Shown here: positions 45,942-55,391 of the stretch, in pieces | How positions within the stretch are numbered: position 1 is the stretch's first letter | Layout of the letters: every line of letters begins with the position of its first letter | DNA from: Flavobacterium aeripolare | GTDB taxonomy: Bacteria > Bacteroidota > Bacteroidia > Flavobacteriales > Flavobacteriaceae | Length of the DNA: 64,000 nt | Reading direction: 5' to 3' | NCBI RefSeq assembly: GCF_013294025.1 | Contig: NZ_JABSNL010000013.1 | Span: forward strand, 1 to 64,000 | The notes under the pieces: model-generated | What the model saw: the letters and a program-made list of their open reading frames with translations, nothing else | Databases searched by the model: none | What the model was told of the DNA's origin: nothing | Program-made: the position numbers and the translations under genes

Positions 45942-47495
45942 TTAGTTGGAAATATACTTAAATGCGGGTTTATTGATTCCTTTTTCATCAATAAACCCGA
46001 ATTTTTTTTGTCTGTATTTTTGCCACGGCCACCTTCCAGCTACTTGATCAGGAACTTGTGGAAAATCATAAAGCGTCCAAGACATAAAGGAGTAATCGTT
46101 TTTCTTGAAATAAGTTTGGATCTTTTTATGATAGGCGGCTTGCTTTTTAATGCTACTTTCCCAAAAATTCCATACTCCACCGTAGGAAGGAATTCCAAAT
46201 TCCTCAATTACCACTGGTTTTTTAGTGGTTTTCATTAATTTGTTTGTTTCGTATTCCACATGGGTAATATCATTGTAAAAGTGATACGAAATAAAATCTA
46301 CCTTGTCTGAAAGATTAGTAGCTTCTACAGAGTTAGACCATCCTATTGTTAGCAAGTGATTGGGGTCATTTTCCCTAATAACGGTTGTCATGTGTTCTAA
46401 CCAAGCAAGTACATTTCCTTTGTCTCTATTTTCAAAATCAAGATTGGGTTCGTTTTTTAAATCCCATGCAAGAATCGCTTTGTGATCTCTAAAAGTCGAG
46501 ACGATATTCTCTGCGTGACGGTGCGTTAAAGTCCAACTCTCTAAGGTATAATCGCTGTAGAAATCAAATAATGTCACTATCACCGCTAATTCTTTGGCTT
46601 CAGCCAAATCTAAAAAAGTTTTTAATTTTGCCATTTTTTCTGGAACAACGACTGCTTTTCCAAAATCACCGTACTGAATGAATATACGAATAGTGTTGAG
46701 GTTGGCTTTTTTGATTATGTCAAAATCTTGCGCGATTGTATCCTTGTCAAATCTTTCGCCAAAGGTATCCCAAGCCGAATTTTTAGGGTAATAATTAATC
46801 CCTTTGATAGTATAGGGTTTGTTGTTTTTTAGAATTTTATTTTTAGATACGGTATAAATGGGATGCGGTTTGATCGTGTCTTTTGCAAAAGGTTCTGCTT
46901 CCATCTTTAATAAATGACGAACTCTCCAGAAACCATCTTCAAGCAACATCATTACTTGATAGCTGGCCGTGTCTTGCACGATGCTAAGTAACTTTTTATT
47001 CTGATAAATTTTCTGGTATTCAATTACATTTCGATCCTTGAAAACAACCAGTTGACCATCTTCGCTATAGAACTCAAGGTCAGGAAAATGTTTTAGGGTA
47101 GTGTTTTCAATGGTGATGTCGTGTGCTTTATTGTAATTTACTGTTCGATATAAGTTGTAACGCGTGTTTTGAGTATAGTAATCAGCTATTCCTTGCGGAT
47201 TGTTTTTTTCTAAAGCATTATTTTTCACGTACCACGAGAACAGGTAATCACGCTCTAGTTTTCCTAATGTGTTTTTCTCCATTTCTCGAGCAGGGTTTGC
47301 TAAATTTGTCCAGGAGACTTTAGGCAAGTACACATCTTCGCTTTCGGTTTCAAGATGCAACATACCTGCTCTACTAGCACCTGTGTTTAGATAATCAAGA
47401 ACACGGCCTATACCCAGCATGGTAAATATGCTAATTAAAATGAAGGACAGTACAAATGCTGCTTTGTAGATATTTCGGTTGTTAATTAGTTTCAT
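45942..47495 (-). CDS. Membrane-anchored GH5-like glycoside hydrolase (cellulase family)
   Basis: 517 residues. A single hydrophobic segment at about residues 12-30 should anchor the protein with the rest in the periplasm. Residues 50-210 are an extra domain with no clear family. The catalytic (beta/alpha)8 barrel follows (about 215-517): KGINYYP, LNTIRIFIQYGDFG, the acid/base Glu349 in WDLKNEP, and the nucleophile probably Glu432 in VVIEEFG. Such enzymes can trim or release exopolysaccharide during export, like the hydrolase domain of other synthesis loci; that role is inferred from context. It overlaps the preceding gene by 14 bases. Confidence 0.85.
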   Translation of the reverse strand: MKLINNRNIYKAAFVLSFILISIFTMLGIGRVLDYLNTGASRAGMLHLETESEDVYLPKVSWTNLANPAREMEKNTLGKLERDYLFSWYVKNNALEKNNPQGIADYYTQNTRYNLYRTVNYNKAHDITIENTTLKHFPDLEFYSEDGQLVVFKDRNVIEYQKIYQNKKLLSIVQDTASYQVMMLLEDGFWRVRHLLKMEAEPFAKDTIKPHPIYTVSKNKILKNNKPYTIKGINYYPKNSAWDTFGERFDKDTIAQDFDIIKKANLNTIRIFIQYGDFGKAVVVPEKMAKLKTFLDLAEAKELAVIVTLFDFYSDYTLESWTLTHRHAENIVSTFRDHKAILAWDLKNEPNLDFENRDKGNVLAWLEHMTTVIRENDPNHLLTIGWSNSVEATNLSDKVDFISYHFYNDITHVEYETNKLMKTTKKPVVIEEFGIPSYGGVWNFWESSIKKQAAYHKKIQTYFKKNDYSFMSWTLYDFPQVPDQVAGRWPWQKYRQKKFGFIDEKGINKPAFKYISN

Positions 47496-48717
47496 ACTTC
47501 TTTATTTTGGTTTTCTGGGTCACGCCCAAAGTGGTGATTTCAAACTGATACTCCTTTTCAGGATAAAATGGGGCAAGCAATATAAAGGTAGCAATACCTT
47601 TATTAGTTTCCAGGATTTTTGTTTCTAGTAATTCCTTATTATGAAATATTTTGAGCTCTACTTTTACACCGTCAGGGACTAATTGTTTCATGAAACTGCG
47701 CACAGGTCCTACGATAATTCTTCGATTATTATCACTAAAGGCATAACTGAAATTTTTAATTAAAGCGAGATATGGGATATTTATAGGTTTGCTTTGTGCG
47801 ATACCGGTTATGTATCCTTTCACGGTAAAATCATCTTGATGATCAGGATGCAGTAGCTGTCCTATTGCAACGCCATTAATTGTAGCGGCATAGGTCTTTA
47901 ATAAAATGTTGTCCTTTGTAACCACCTGAAACGTAACAAGCGTGCCATCGCCTACAAGGTTGCCGTAGCGATCTCTAATAATCGAAGTAGTCAGACTTGT
48001 AATTTGATTTCCGTCGGCAAAACTATGATTTCGAGAAAAACTAATTGTAAAATCTTCCCCTATAGAAGGCTTAATCTCTGTTTCAAATTCTTTAGAATCA
48101 GTATTGTTGCATTCAGTAGACACAAGCATCTTGCCTGATTTTGTTCTTGAATAGATGTTTTTCCAAGCAATAAATGATTGGGTTGTTTTTTGAGTAACGG
48201 TAATGTCACTTAAGAACTGGTCTTTTATTAGTACTGCTGTTCCGTTCCTTTTTGGATTATCAAATTTATCAGTAGGAATGGCTACCATCATAGTAAAATG
48301 GTCTGTTCCAGTGAGTAGACTAGGCGGTCCTAAATAGTTTTCGATTTTTGTAACGGTACTGTCATTAGGTACAATTGTGAAACTACCATTGCTAATTCTA
48401 GTCTCATTCTGAATTAAATACCATGACAATACGCCCGTTTTTAAGCAATATATAGCGGGAATTGTAAAAGTAATTTTACCATTATCGTTTTGGGAATCAA
48501 GTATTGTTTTACCATAGGTATGTATTAAAAACAGCTTAGGTTTTGCCGTCTTTGAAGTACTAGTAAATGATAAGTTAATTGGTTTTCCTGCGGTAAATAT
48601 TTGTTCTTTATTTTGCAGCACAAAGTGATCTGTTTGATTATTTATTTTTGCTGCAGCAAAAGCAAATAAAAAAACAAGCAGTATAGGGAATACAATATGT
48701 AGGCCTTTTTTTATCAT
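47482..48717 (-). CDS. Hypothetical membrane-anchored beta-rich protein
   Basis: 411 residues with an N-terminal hydrophobic segment (about 5-23). The body is beta-rich. A stretch near residues 240-265 (LTTSIIRDRYGNLVGDGTLV) resembles the repeat core of invasin-type Ig-like domains. I recognise no enzyme motif. It is translationally coupled on both sides (4-base overlap upstream, 14-base overlap downstream), so it likely works with the 1030-residue membrane protein and the GH5-like hydrolase in one complex or pathway. Confidence 0.7.
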   Translation of the reverse strand: MIKKGLHIVFPILLVFLFAFAAAKINNQTDHFVLQNKEQIFTAGKPINLSFTSTSKTAKPKLFLIHTYGKTILDSQNDNGKITFTIPAIYCLKTGVLSWYLIQNETRISNGSFTIVPNDSTVTKIENYLGPPSLLTGTDHFTMMVAIPTDKFDNPKRNGTAVLIKDQFLSDITVTQKTTQSFIAWKNIYSRTKSGKMLVSTECNNTDSKEFETEIKPSIGEDFTISFSRNHSFADGNQITSLTTSIIRDRYGNLVGDGTLVTFQVVTKDNILLKTYAATINGVAIGQLLHPDHQDDFTVKGYITGIAQSKPINIPYLALIKNFSYAFSDNNRRIIVGPVRSFMKQLVPDGVKVELKIFHNKELLETKILETNKGIATFILLAPFYPEKEYQFEITTLGVTQKTKIKKYETN

Positions 48718-51700
48718 TTGGGATTACCTATGTAATTATTCATTTCGATTTTAATATAACTAAAACCTTTTCCGTCTACCTTTTGTAATAGGTCTTTTTC
48801 TACCTCTCTATCCCTTTTAGGAATGATTGTTCTAGCAAGATCTCCGTTTGGTAAACCATTAACATAGCAATTTTCTAAAGAAGATAGAATGATTTTACAG
48901 CTCGATAAATCTAGCATTTTGTAATCAAAATATTGCTTGCGCTGCACACGCACACCTTCTCTTAAAAAGTAATGATCTACGTATAGCAATTCTTTCTCAT
49001 TTGTATAGTAAGAAATCAACAGCTCTGGAACGGTAACTTCTTGAATTCCATAATTAAATAGCGTTCCTTTAAGATGGTTTTTCTCCACTTTTAAGTCGGA
49101 TAAGGCTACTTGAATGTAGAAATCAGTGATGGCGACATTCCCTGCAGACTGTATGTCAAAATTGGCAGGTGTCTCGCTTATGTCCTTTGGAGTATATTCA
49201 TTAGGGTTGAAAGTGGTGGGCTGACTCACTCCCTTATTTAACCATGAAATTTCCTCAAAGTTTACTTTAAAACTAGTGGTCTCCTTAGGCATGATTTTGT
49301 GTTTAATCACATCCTTAGCGTTAAAAGTAGCCAAAACTTTGTCATGATGATTGTATAAAGTAGACTTAAGCACCACATCAGCAGGAAAATTATCAATGTT
49401 TTGTAATTCTCCTATGATTATATACTCTCCTTTATAGCGTATTAATTTTGCCGATAAAATTTCTAATTCGGGTTGTTTTAAAACATCCTCATGGTAGGTT
49501 TGCTGGGTGGTGATTTTTCTTCTTCCTTGCTTGTAGTACTCCGTACCGTTATTAGCTAGAAATTGATCCGGCGGGATGTCTAGTGGCTGCTTGTTAGGAA
49601 CGAGATACCATTTTCCTTTTTGTTTTATCGCCTCGTGATAATAATCTTTATTGATAATTTCTAGTGGCGTAATCCATTTTGTTTTGGCTACCAATGTCGC
49701 TCTCTTATCAGCGCTTTTAATCACTTTAATTTCAATTGCATCCAGTTTTGCATAGGAATTTAAGATCCCATCGGCTACAGAGGTTTCTAGCATGAATTGC
49801 GAAATAGAGAGGTGACTTTCTGGATTAATATATGAATGTGCTTTCTCGTAATACTTGAAATCGAGCGCATCATAATAGGCTTTTACCACATTTGTAGGGC
49901 TTATTTGACTAGCGTTAAACAGGTAGGATTGGTACATGCCATAGCCAATCACGCTTAATAATAATACAATCCAAAGGTGGAGTATCACAATAATTTTAAA
50001 AGGGAATTTAGCATAAGGAACGGCAAATTTAAAAAAGTCAGGCTTGGGTTCGTCCTTGATTTTTAATGCTTTAAAAAAGATGCTTTGCACATTGATGACA
50101 AAGGCGAGGATCACGGTTAAAACAGGGATAATTCCCCACATTAGTTTTAAGTAGAGTGGTACTTCGTCCTTTGGAAGCACCTTTGGTAAGGGGGCGACGT
50201 TGAGTTTCTCCCAAACCATAATACCGTTTTCTAGTAATGATAAGCGGTGCCAGCCACAAAAGTAGAGTATGGGGTCGTAAAATTTATCATTCGAAAAAAC
50301 GTATTTCAAATTGTATTTTTCAGGTACAGTCAAGAATTGTTGTAGGGAACCAATTCCTTCCATTCCTCTAAACTTAGAATTCTCTAATCGCTCAATTGCT
50401 CTCGAAGTTAGTTCGGGTAGTCTTCTAGCTGAGTGGTAGTTTCCGTCTACTGTTTTGGCTTTTGTTTGTGAGGATAACGTAGCCATTTGATCCCCAAAAC
50501 CTAATGGAAGAAACCGCCATTGATCGTGTTGATCCTGATTTAAGAAATTGACTAGTGGTAAAGTATTTATTTTTTGAGGTTGGAAAGGTCTAAAATACCC
50601 CAGAGTGATTGTAAATCCAGCAAAAAATAAAAAAGATCCTGCAAATAACGCCCCTAGAATACGATGGTATACATTACCAAATCTATCTTGAATTGCAGTT
50701 TTTAAGTCGCCTTCAATCAAGCGGTAGACAAATTCTCCAAACATGGGCAAACTCATGATAGATGCCCATAATGTAAAACGGTCAAGAGTTAAGATGTTGA
50801 AGGCTGTTTCTCCCAATACTTTAAGCGGGATGGGAGTCGTACCACCCGTTCCCAAAACAATCAATAGTGAAATAGAAAGTCCAAAGCAAATGTAGCGCTT
50901 ACTATAATAACGGTAAAGGATGTACGGTAAAATAAAGAATAAAATCCCCCACGGAATCACAAAAAACATTAATCCTGATGAGGTGACTTCGATGAAATTA
51001 TCCCTGCTTCCATGCGGAATGGGCACTTGTGTAATAGGGTTTGCCTTAGAATTGACCCAATACGGGAAAATACAAAAGATAATTAGAAACAGTGAACCCG
51101 CACCAAAAGCAACAATTCGCTTGAATAATTTAAAAAAAGTGCTTAAAAAAAGTTTGAATTTTATTTCTTTATAAGAGTCCACTTGCTCACGAGCAACATC
51201 CATAATTACGGTTCCTATCAAGGGGAATATAAAGAAAATCATTCCAAAAATAGGGGTTACATGGTGCGAAGTAATGGTGACTGCTAGTAGTGAAAACGAA
51301 GTAACAAGGTGTTTTATTCGACCATTTTTTATCCATAGATAAATCTCGGGCATGCAATGCATCAACACAGAGACTCCTATAATACTGGGTAATTGACCAA
51401 ATATATGGAGCGTTTCTACAAACGAAGACGAAAAAACAGCTACGATTGCTGCATAACCGGCCACGGTACGATCGCCTGTAATCATTAAGGTATAGCGATA
51501 AACACCGGTGATAAACAGTACGATTCCTATTATAGCGACGGTAAACATTCCAAATTTTAAACCACCTATTAGTGACAGCAGTCCTATGGCTTGATGGACA
51601 AGTGGTGGATATCCCATAACGGTAAATCCGGTGTACCAACTGTAATTCCATGGTTCAAACCAACTTGTAGCATAATGCTGGGCGAAAAACATGTGGATCA

Positions 51701-51806
51701 AGGCGTCATAAGTGCTCTCTAAAGTAAAAAAGATTGCGCTAGAATGAAAAACGGTTCCAATTAGCAGTGCTACAATTAAATATTTATTTGATTTCTCTTT
51801 GGCCAA
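48714..51806 (-). CDS. Large polytopic membrane protein with periplasmic C-terminus (6-PTPS-related/GT-C-like)
   Basis: 1030 residues. The N-terminal 420 residues hold about ten membrane helices. They start like the so-called 6-pyruvoyl-tetrahydropterin-synthase-related or GT-C membrane family, with an acidic pair after the first helix (ESTYDALIHMFFAQHY) and an early YTGFTVMGYPPLVH. Two more helices lie near 553-575 and 605-630. Between and after them are soluble parts: an NTF2-like segment (about 640-745, with VVKAYYDALDFKYYEKAHSY) and a beta-rich C-terminus. The family label is historical; a lipid-linked-sugar-dependent glycosyltransferase is the most likely role. It is the first gene of a three-gene coupled leftward operon. 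Confidence 0.75.
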   Translation of the reverse strand: MAKEKSNKYLIVALLIGTVFHSSAIFFTLESTYDALIHMFFAQHYATSWFEPWNYSWYTGFTVMGYPPLVHQAIGLLSLIGGLKFGMFTVAIIGIVLFITGVYRYTLMITGDRTVAGYAAIVAVFSSSFVETLHIFGQLPSIIGVSVLMHCMPEIYLWIKNGRIKHLVTSFSLLAVTITSHHVTPIFGMIFFIFPLIGTVIMDVAREQVDSYKEIKFKLFLSTFFKLFKRIVAFGAGSLFLIIFCIFPYWVNSKANPITQVPIPHGSRDNFIEVTSSGLMFFVIPWGILFFILPYILYRYYSKRYICFGLSISLLIVLGTGGTTPIPLKVLGETAFNILTLDRFTLWASIMSLPMFGEFVYRLIEGDLKTAIQDRFGNVYHRILGALFAGSFLFFAGFTITLGYFRPFQPQKINTLPLVNFLNQDQHDQWRFLPLGFGDQMATLSSQTKAKTVDGNYHSARRLPELTSRAIERLENSKFRGMEGIGSLQQFLTVPEKYNLKYVFSNDKFYDPILYFCGWHRLSLLENGIMVWEKLNVAPLPKVLPKDEVPLYLKLMWGIIPVLTVILAFVINVQSIFFKALKIKDEPKPDFFKFAVPYAKFPFKIIVILHLWIVLLLSVIGYGMYQSYLFNASQISPTNVVKAYYDALDFKYYEKAHSYINPESHLSISQFMLETSVADGILNSYAKLDAIEIKVIKSADKRATLVAKTKWITPLEIINKDYYHEAIKQKGKWYLVPNKQPLDIPPDQFLANNGTEYYKQGRRKITTQQTYHEDVLKQPELEILSAKLIRYKGEYIIIGELQNIDNFPADVVLKSTLYNHHDKVLATFNAKDVIKHKIMPKETTSFKVNFEEISWLNKGVSQPTTFNPNEYTPKDISETPANFDIQSAGNVAITDFYIQVALSDLKVEKNHLKGTLFNYGIQEVTVPELLISYYTNEKELLYVDHYFLREGVRVQRKQYFDYKMLDLSSCKIILSSLENCYVNGLPNGDLARTIIPKRDREVEKDLLQKVDGKGFSYIKIEMNNYIGNPK

Positions 51807-51890
51807 TGCTCGAATGTTATGTTTTTGTAAAAGTAATGATTAAACTGTTAATTAGGTAAATTAAACGAGGTAAGAAGTGGTATTTTGTTG

Positions 51891-51917
51891 GTTGTTAAAG
51901 GATATTTAATATATTTA
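51891..51917 (+). promoter_or_regulatory. Promoter candidate for the response-regulator/GT2 gene
   Basis: A TTG (51892-51894) is followed after 15 bases by TATATTTA (51910-51917), one base from the Bacteroidetes -7 consensus TAnnTTTG. The ATG follows 28 bases later at 51946. The spacing is shorter than usual, so this is tentative. Confidence 0.35.
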
Positions 51918-51945
51918 CAGTAATCAAACCCCAAACAGTACCAAT

Positions 51946-53127
51946 ATGAAAATTCTTATAATCGATGATCAAGAATTAGTAATCCTCTCTCTCGAAAAAA
52001 GTCTCTTAGATTTAGGATACGAAGTAGTCTCTGCAAACTCTATCTCTGATGGTATTGCAAAGTACGATCAAAGTAATCCTGATCTAGTTATCGCTGATAT
52101 CAATATGCCCTTTTCTAATGATAAAAATGTAGGCATTGAAGCTGTTGAAGGACAAGAAGCGTATAACGGACTCGAAATTGCAAGACACGTAAAAAAAACG
52201 AGGGGACATACCACTCCAGTCATGATATTGTCTGGAAATACTGATGAAGATATCATTGTAAAAGGATTTGATATAGGCGTAGATGATTACATGAAAAAGC
52301 CTTTAAGCTTAAGTGAAATTGGTGCTCGTGTAAAACGTTTAATTGGAAGCGGAGAAAAGGAGAGTACAAATACTAAAAAAAATCAGATTATTCAAAACGA
52401 TTGTATTGGGGTAGTAATCCCTTGTTACAATGAGGAATTACGTTTGCTAGGAGACGAGTTTAAAGCGTTTATAAATGCTAATCTAGGATACCATTTGTGT
52501 TTTGTTAATGATGGAAGTACTGATAAAACCTTAGAAGTTTTAGAAGAATTAAGAAAAGGACACGAAGACCACATTAGTATTTATGACTGTGAAAAAAATG
52601 GCGGTAAGGCTGAGGCTGTTCGTCTTGGGATGTTGCACCTCGCAAAGCAAGAGCAATTTGACTACATTGGTTTTCTAGATGCCGATTTATCGACAGATTT
52701 TGAAGATTTTCACGATCTTGTAAAAACAATTTCTAATTCTAAATTCAAGGTGGTTAGTGGTTCTAGAATGGCGCGCATGGGAGCAGATATTACTAAAGAG
52801 TCTGCACGTGCGATTATTAGTAAAATCATCAATTTCATTATTCGAAAAACAATCGGGATGGAATTTAACGATACGCAATGTGGTGCTAAAATAATGAGTA
52901 AAGATGTTATTGAAAATACCTTCCAAACAAAGTTTATTACAAAATGGTTATTTGACGTGGAGATTTTTATGCGAATGAAAAAAATCTACGGAGATGAAGA
53001 AACCAAACAAATAGTATGTGAGCAACCTTTAAAAAGATGGATACATGCCGATGGATCTAAACTATCATTTAAAGATTCGTTGAAAATTGTGTTCCAGATA
53101 GGTCACATAGCGATCCACTATAGATAA
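51946..53127 (+). CDS. Response regulator receiver fused to family 2 glycosyltransferase
   Basis: 393 residues. Residues 1-135 are a receiver with DDQE, phospho-Asp51 in LVIADINMP, a roughly 20-residue insertion after it (about 56-75), MILSGNTDED and the KKP lysine. After a 15-residue linker comes a GT2 domain (about 152-393) like dolichyl-phosphate-mannosyltransferase-type enzymes: GVVIPCYNEE, VNDGSTD (about 187-193), KNGGKAEAVRLGM and LDADLSTD (about 244-251). It has no membrane helix. The fusion suggests phosphorylation directly switches glycosyl transfer, without transcription. The kinase is unknown, but a phosphorelay is encoded 12 kb upstream. Both domains are certain by motif; direct control is inferred. 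Confidence 0.9.
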   Translation: MKILIIDDQELVILSLEKSLLDLGYEVVSANSISDGIAKYDQSNPDLVIADINMPFSNDKNVGIEAVEGQEAYNGLEIARHVKKTRGHTTPVMILSGNTDEDIIVKGFDIGVDDYMKKPLSLSEIGARVKRLIGSGEKESTNTKKNQIIQNDCIGVVIPCYNEELRLLGDEFKAFINANLGYHLCFVNDGSTDKTLEVLEELRKGHEDHISIYDCEKNGGKAEAVRLGMLHLAKQEQFDYIGFLDADLSTDFEDFHDLVKTISNSKFKVVSGSRMARMGADITKESARAIISKIINFIIRKTIGMEFNDTQCGAKIMSKDVIENTFQTKFITKWLFDVEIFMRMKKIYGDEETKQIVCEQPLKRWIHADGSKLSFKDSLKIVFQIGHIAIHYR

Positions 53128-53156
53128 AATAAGAATTGCATTAATAGTATGTTGAG

Positions 53157-53187
53157 AGCCTGTGTTTTATAAAGCACAGGCTTTTTT
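53157..53187 (+). terminator. Terminator of the response-regulator/GT2 gene
   Basis: The 8-bp stem AGCCTGTG / CACAGGCT with a short AT-rich loop and a TTTTTT tract lies 29 bases after the stop codon. Confidence 0.9.
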
Positions 53188-53241
53188 ATAAGACTCTTTT
53201 AAATAAAATTGGCACCGCAGCAATATTAAGTAAAATGGTAT

Positions 53242-53249
53242 TACTTTTG
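53242..53249 (+). promoter_or_regulatory. -7 box before the PH/SHOCT gene
   Basis: TACTTTTG matches TAnnTTTG exactly and lies 50 bases before the ATG. A -33 TTTG at normal spacing is not evident. Confidence 0.4.
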
Positions 53250-53299
53250 TACTATAATACAGGTCCTAATAACGACCATATAATAAAGTAGCTTATACT

Positions 53300-54019
53300 A
53301 TGAAAGACCAAATTAAAAAATTCTTGAATGAAGACCAAGATCCAAAAGCGATAGAGAAAATCACGATCAAGCTGCAGGATTTATTAATGAAAAATGAAGA
53401 GATTGGTTATATAGGAGTTCAGAAAAAACCGGCTTTAACGGTGTTTCCAGACAGTATTGTGGTTACAAACAAGAGAATAATCTTGTGTAAACCTAAAAAC
53501 TTAGGGCTCTCTATGGATTTTGTAGATTATGACTGGCAGGATGTAGTAGCCGCTTTTGTTAAGGAAAACATACTGGGTTCTGATTTTTCATTTTCGACCA
53601 AAAGCGAACTCACAATTTCGATAGATTATATTCCTAAGACTCAGGCTCGAAAGTTGTACACTTTTGCCAAAGAGCAAATGGATTTATTAAAATTCAATAG
53701 CAATCAAGCAGTCGTAAGTGCTGAAGAAGTTATTCCAGAAACGGTGCAAGATGCTGAAATTATCGAAGAAGTAGAAGCAGAGGAAGTAGAAGTAGAGGAA
53801 GTCACAAACTACGCTGAGATCATGTCAGTACCACAGCATAATTTTGCTAATGAACCCGTAATCGAAAAAGCAGCTGACACAACAGAGCGCTTATTGAGTA
53901 ATTTATCTCAAGACGAACTTTTTGAAAAATTACAGAATTATAAAAAACTATTAGATAACGGCTTGATTCTACAAGGGGAATATGATAATTACAAAAAAGA
54001 AATTTTGAGTTATATGTAA
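53300..54019 (+). CDS. PH-domain protein with C-terminal SHOCT domain
   Basis: 239 residues. Residues about 10-135 form a bacterial PH domain with the core DSIVVTNKRIILCKPKNLG and YDWQDVVAAFVKENILGSDF. A Glu-rich linker (about 150-170, with repeated EVE) leads to a C-terminal SHOCT-like helical hairpin (ELFEKLQNYKKLLDNGLILQ then GEYDNYKKEIL). It is cytosolic and soluble. Bacterial PH proteins of this type have no established role; the SHOCT hairpin is an oligomerisation element. It ends before a terminator shared with DUF4407. Confidence 0.85.
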   Translation: MKDQIKKFLNEDQDPKAIEKITIKLQDLLMKNEEIGYIGVQKKPALTVFPDSIVVTNKRIILCKPKNLGLSMDFVDYDWQDVVAAFVKENILGSDFSFSTKSELTISIDYIPKTQARKLYTFAKEQMDLLKFNSNQAVVSAEEVIPETVQDAEIIEEVEAEEVEVEEVTNYAEIMSVPQHNFANEPVIEKAADTTERLLSNLSQDELFEKLQNYKKLLDNGLILQGEYDNYKKEILSYM

Positions 54020-54062
54020 TTCTTTTACAAGAACAAGCGATACCCGTATCGTCATATAAACT

Positions 54063-54098
54063 AAAAACCCGACAGCTGTATAAGTTGTCGGGTTTTTT
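54063..54098. terminator. Bidirectional terminator between PH/SHOCT and DUF4407 genes
   Basis: The 9-bp stem AACCCGACA / TGTCGGGTT is flanked by an A run and a T run and can end both convergent transcripts. Confidence 0.9.
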
Positions 54099-54101
54099 AT
54101 T

Positions 54102-55202
54102 TTACATCGTTTCCTTCTGTTTTTCTAAGAAATTATTGGACTGCAGTTTCAGTAATTCTGTTGCATTTTTCCTTTGTAGATCATAGATGCTTTTATCTTG
54201 CGCCAGGTCTTCATAGATTTTATCGTGCATCGCGGCAGAAGTTTTCACTAACAATCCGCGCTGGTATTTATCTTGTTCAATTGTCGCTTGTAAGGCCGTT
54301 TCTTGGTCTTCTAGCTTAAAATCATAGGCTCCTTTTGGAGATAGTAATTTGGCAATAATAGGCGAAGTCTCAATCGCTAGAAATAACAGCATGATAAAGA
54401 ACGATGGCAACCACGGTAATTTGTCAAGGGCGTTTATTCGCGCCATCAAACCATCAAAACCATCTATTATAGGTTGGCTTTCAGTTACTTTTTTGTCTAA
54501 GTCTGTTTGTAAGTTAGTAGCCGTAGTATTGAGTTCAGCAATACGCGCTTGGTTACGAGTTTGTAAACTATCGAGCTCTGTTTTGGCTAAATCATGCTTG
54601 GCAATTTTCTCCTTGAATACAGGTCCTTTTCCTAGTTTTTTAGTACCAGCTGTTCCTTCTGCTTCGGCGATATAGGTTTCGTAGTAGTTGTTGACCTCTT
54701 TTTCCTTTGTGGTAATCGCTAACTGCAATTGCTCAATTTCTGCCTTATTCTTGTCTAGATCAGATTTAAAGTAATTAGCCACTTCCTTTTTATTTTGTAA
54801 GGCCATCGCGTTTTTCTCTTTCAGTAAAACAGTATTGATTTCTTTTTCGAAAATCTTAATCTCGAGAGGTTTCGAAATAACGATAGCGATGATTACAGCG
54901 AGTAAGATTCGCGGTGTCGCCTGCAGCAATTCCCTTCCTATGCGGTCTCGCTTTCGAATAGTAGAAACAATAAAACGGTCGAGATTAAAGATGAGCAAGG
55001 CCCAGATTAGGCCAAAAAATAATGCGGGATACACATTGTCAAACACGGTGAATAAGGCATACGAACTAGCGATAAACGCCATAACTGCGGTGAAAAATAC
55101 GGTGGCGCCTATACCTACATACTTTGTTTGTTCCCCTTTAGAACATCCCTCTAGAATGTCCTGATCTGCCCCAGAGCAAATGATGAAAAATTGTTTTAAC
55201 AT
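54102..55202 (-). CDS. DUF4407 family membrane protein
   Basis: 366 residues. The N-terminal FFIICSGADQDILEGCSKGEQTKYVGIG segment is the DUF4407 signature, followed by three membrane helices (about 32-110). A long charged coiled coil (about 130-240) precedes a fourth helix (about 264-282), with a further helical tail to the end. Function unknown. A -7-like CAAATTTA (minus-strand TAAATTTG) at 55267-55274 may be its promoter. Confidence 0.9.
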   Translation of the reverse strand: MLKQFFIICSGADQDILEGCSKGEQTKYVGIGATVFFTAVMAFIASSYALFTVFDNVYPALFFGLIWALLIFNLDRFIVSTIRKRDRIGRELLQATPRILLAVIIAIVISKPLEIKIFEKEINTVLLKEKNAMALQNKKEVANYFKSDLDKNKAEIEQLQLAITTKEKEVNNYYETYIAEAEGTAGTKKLGKGPVFKEKIAKHDLAKTELDSLQTRNQARIAELNTTATNLQTDLDKKVTESQPIIDGFDGLMARINALDKLPWLPSFFIMLLFLAIETSPIIAKLLSPKGAYDFKLEDQETALQATIEQDKYQRGLLVKTSAAMHDKIYEDLAQDKSIYDLQRKNATELLKLQSNNFLEKQKETM

Positions 55203-55335
55203 GATGGATTAATTTTGATTGATTTGATTGTGATTGTCGTCTCCGGCAAAACCGAATGCTACACTACAAATTTAAGACCAAAAAAATAGTAATCTGCTAA
55301 ATAGTTGATTTCTTTTTGATTACGGGTGTAAATAC

Positions 55336-55371
55336 AAAGAGAGCTATTCAAATTCATGAATAGCTCTCTTT
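55336..55371 (-). terminator. Terminator of pckA
   Basis: A perfect 15-bp inverted repeat (AAAGAGAGCTATTCA and its complement TGAATAGCTCTCTTT, loop AATTCA) lies just beyond the pckA stop codon. On the minus strand it is followed by a weak T tract (TTTGTATTT). Confidence 0.8.
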
Positions 55372-55391
55372 AAAATTGAATTATAATTAAC

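Noticed and set aside
45798..46238. 146-codon plus-strand ORF bridging the GT4 and GH5-like genes
   Set aside because: It overlaps two well-supported genes and has no recognisable domain.
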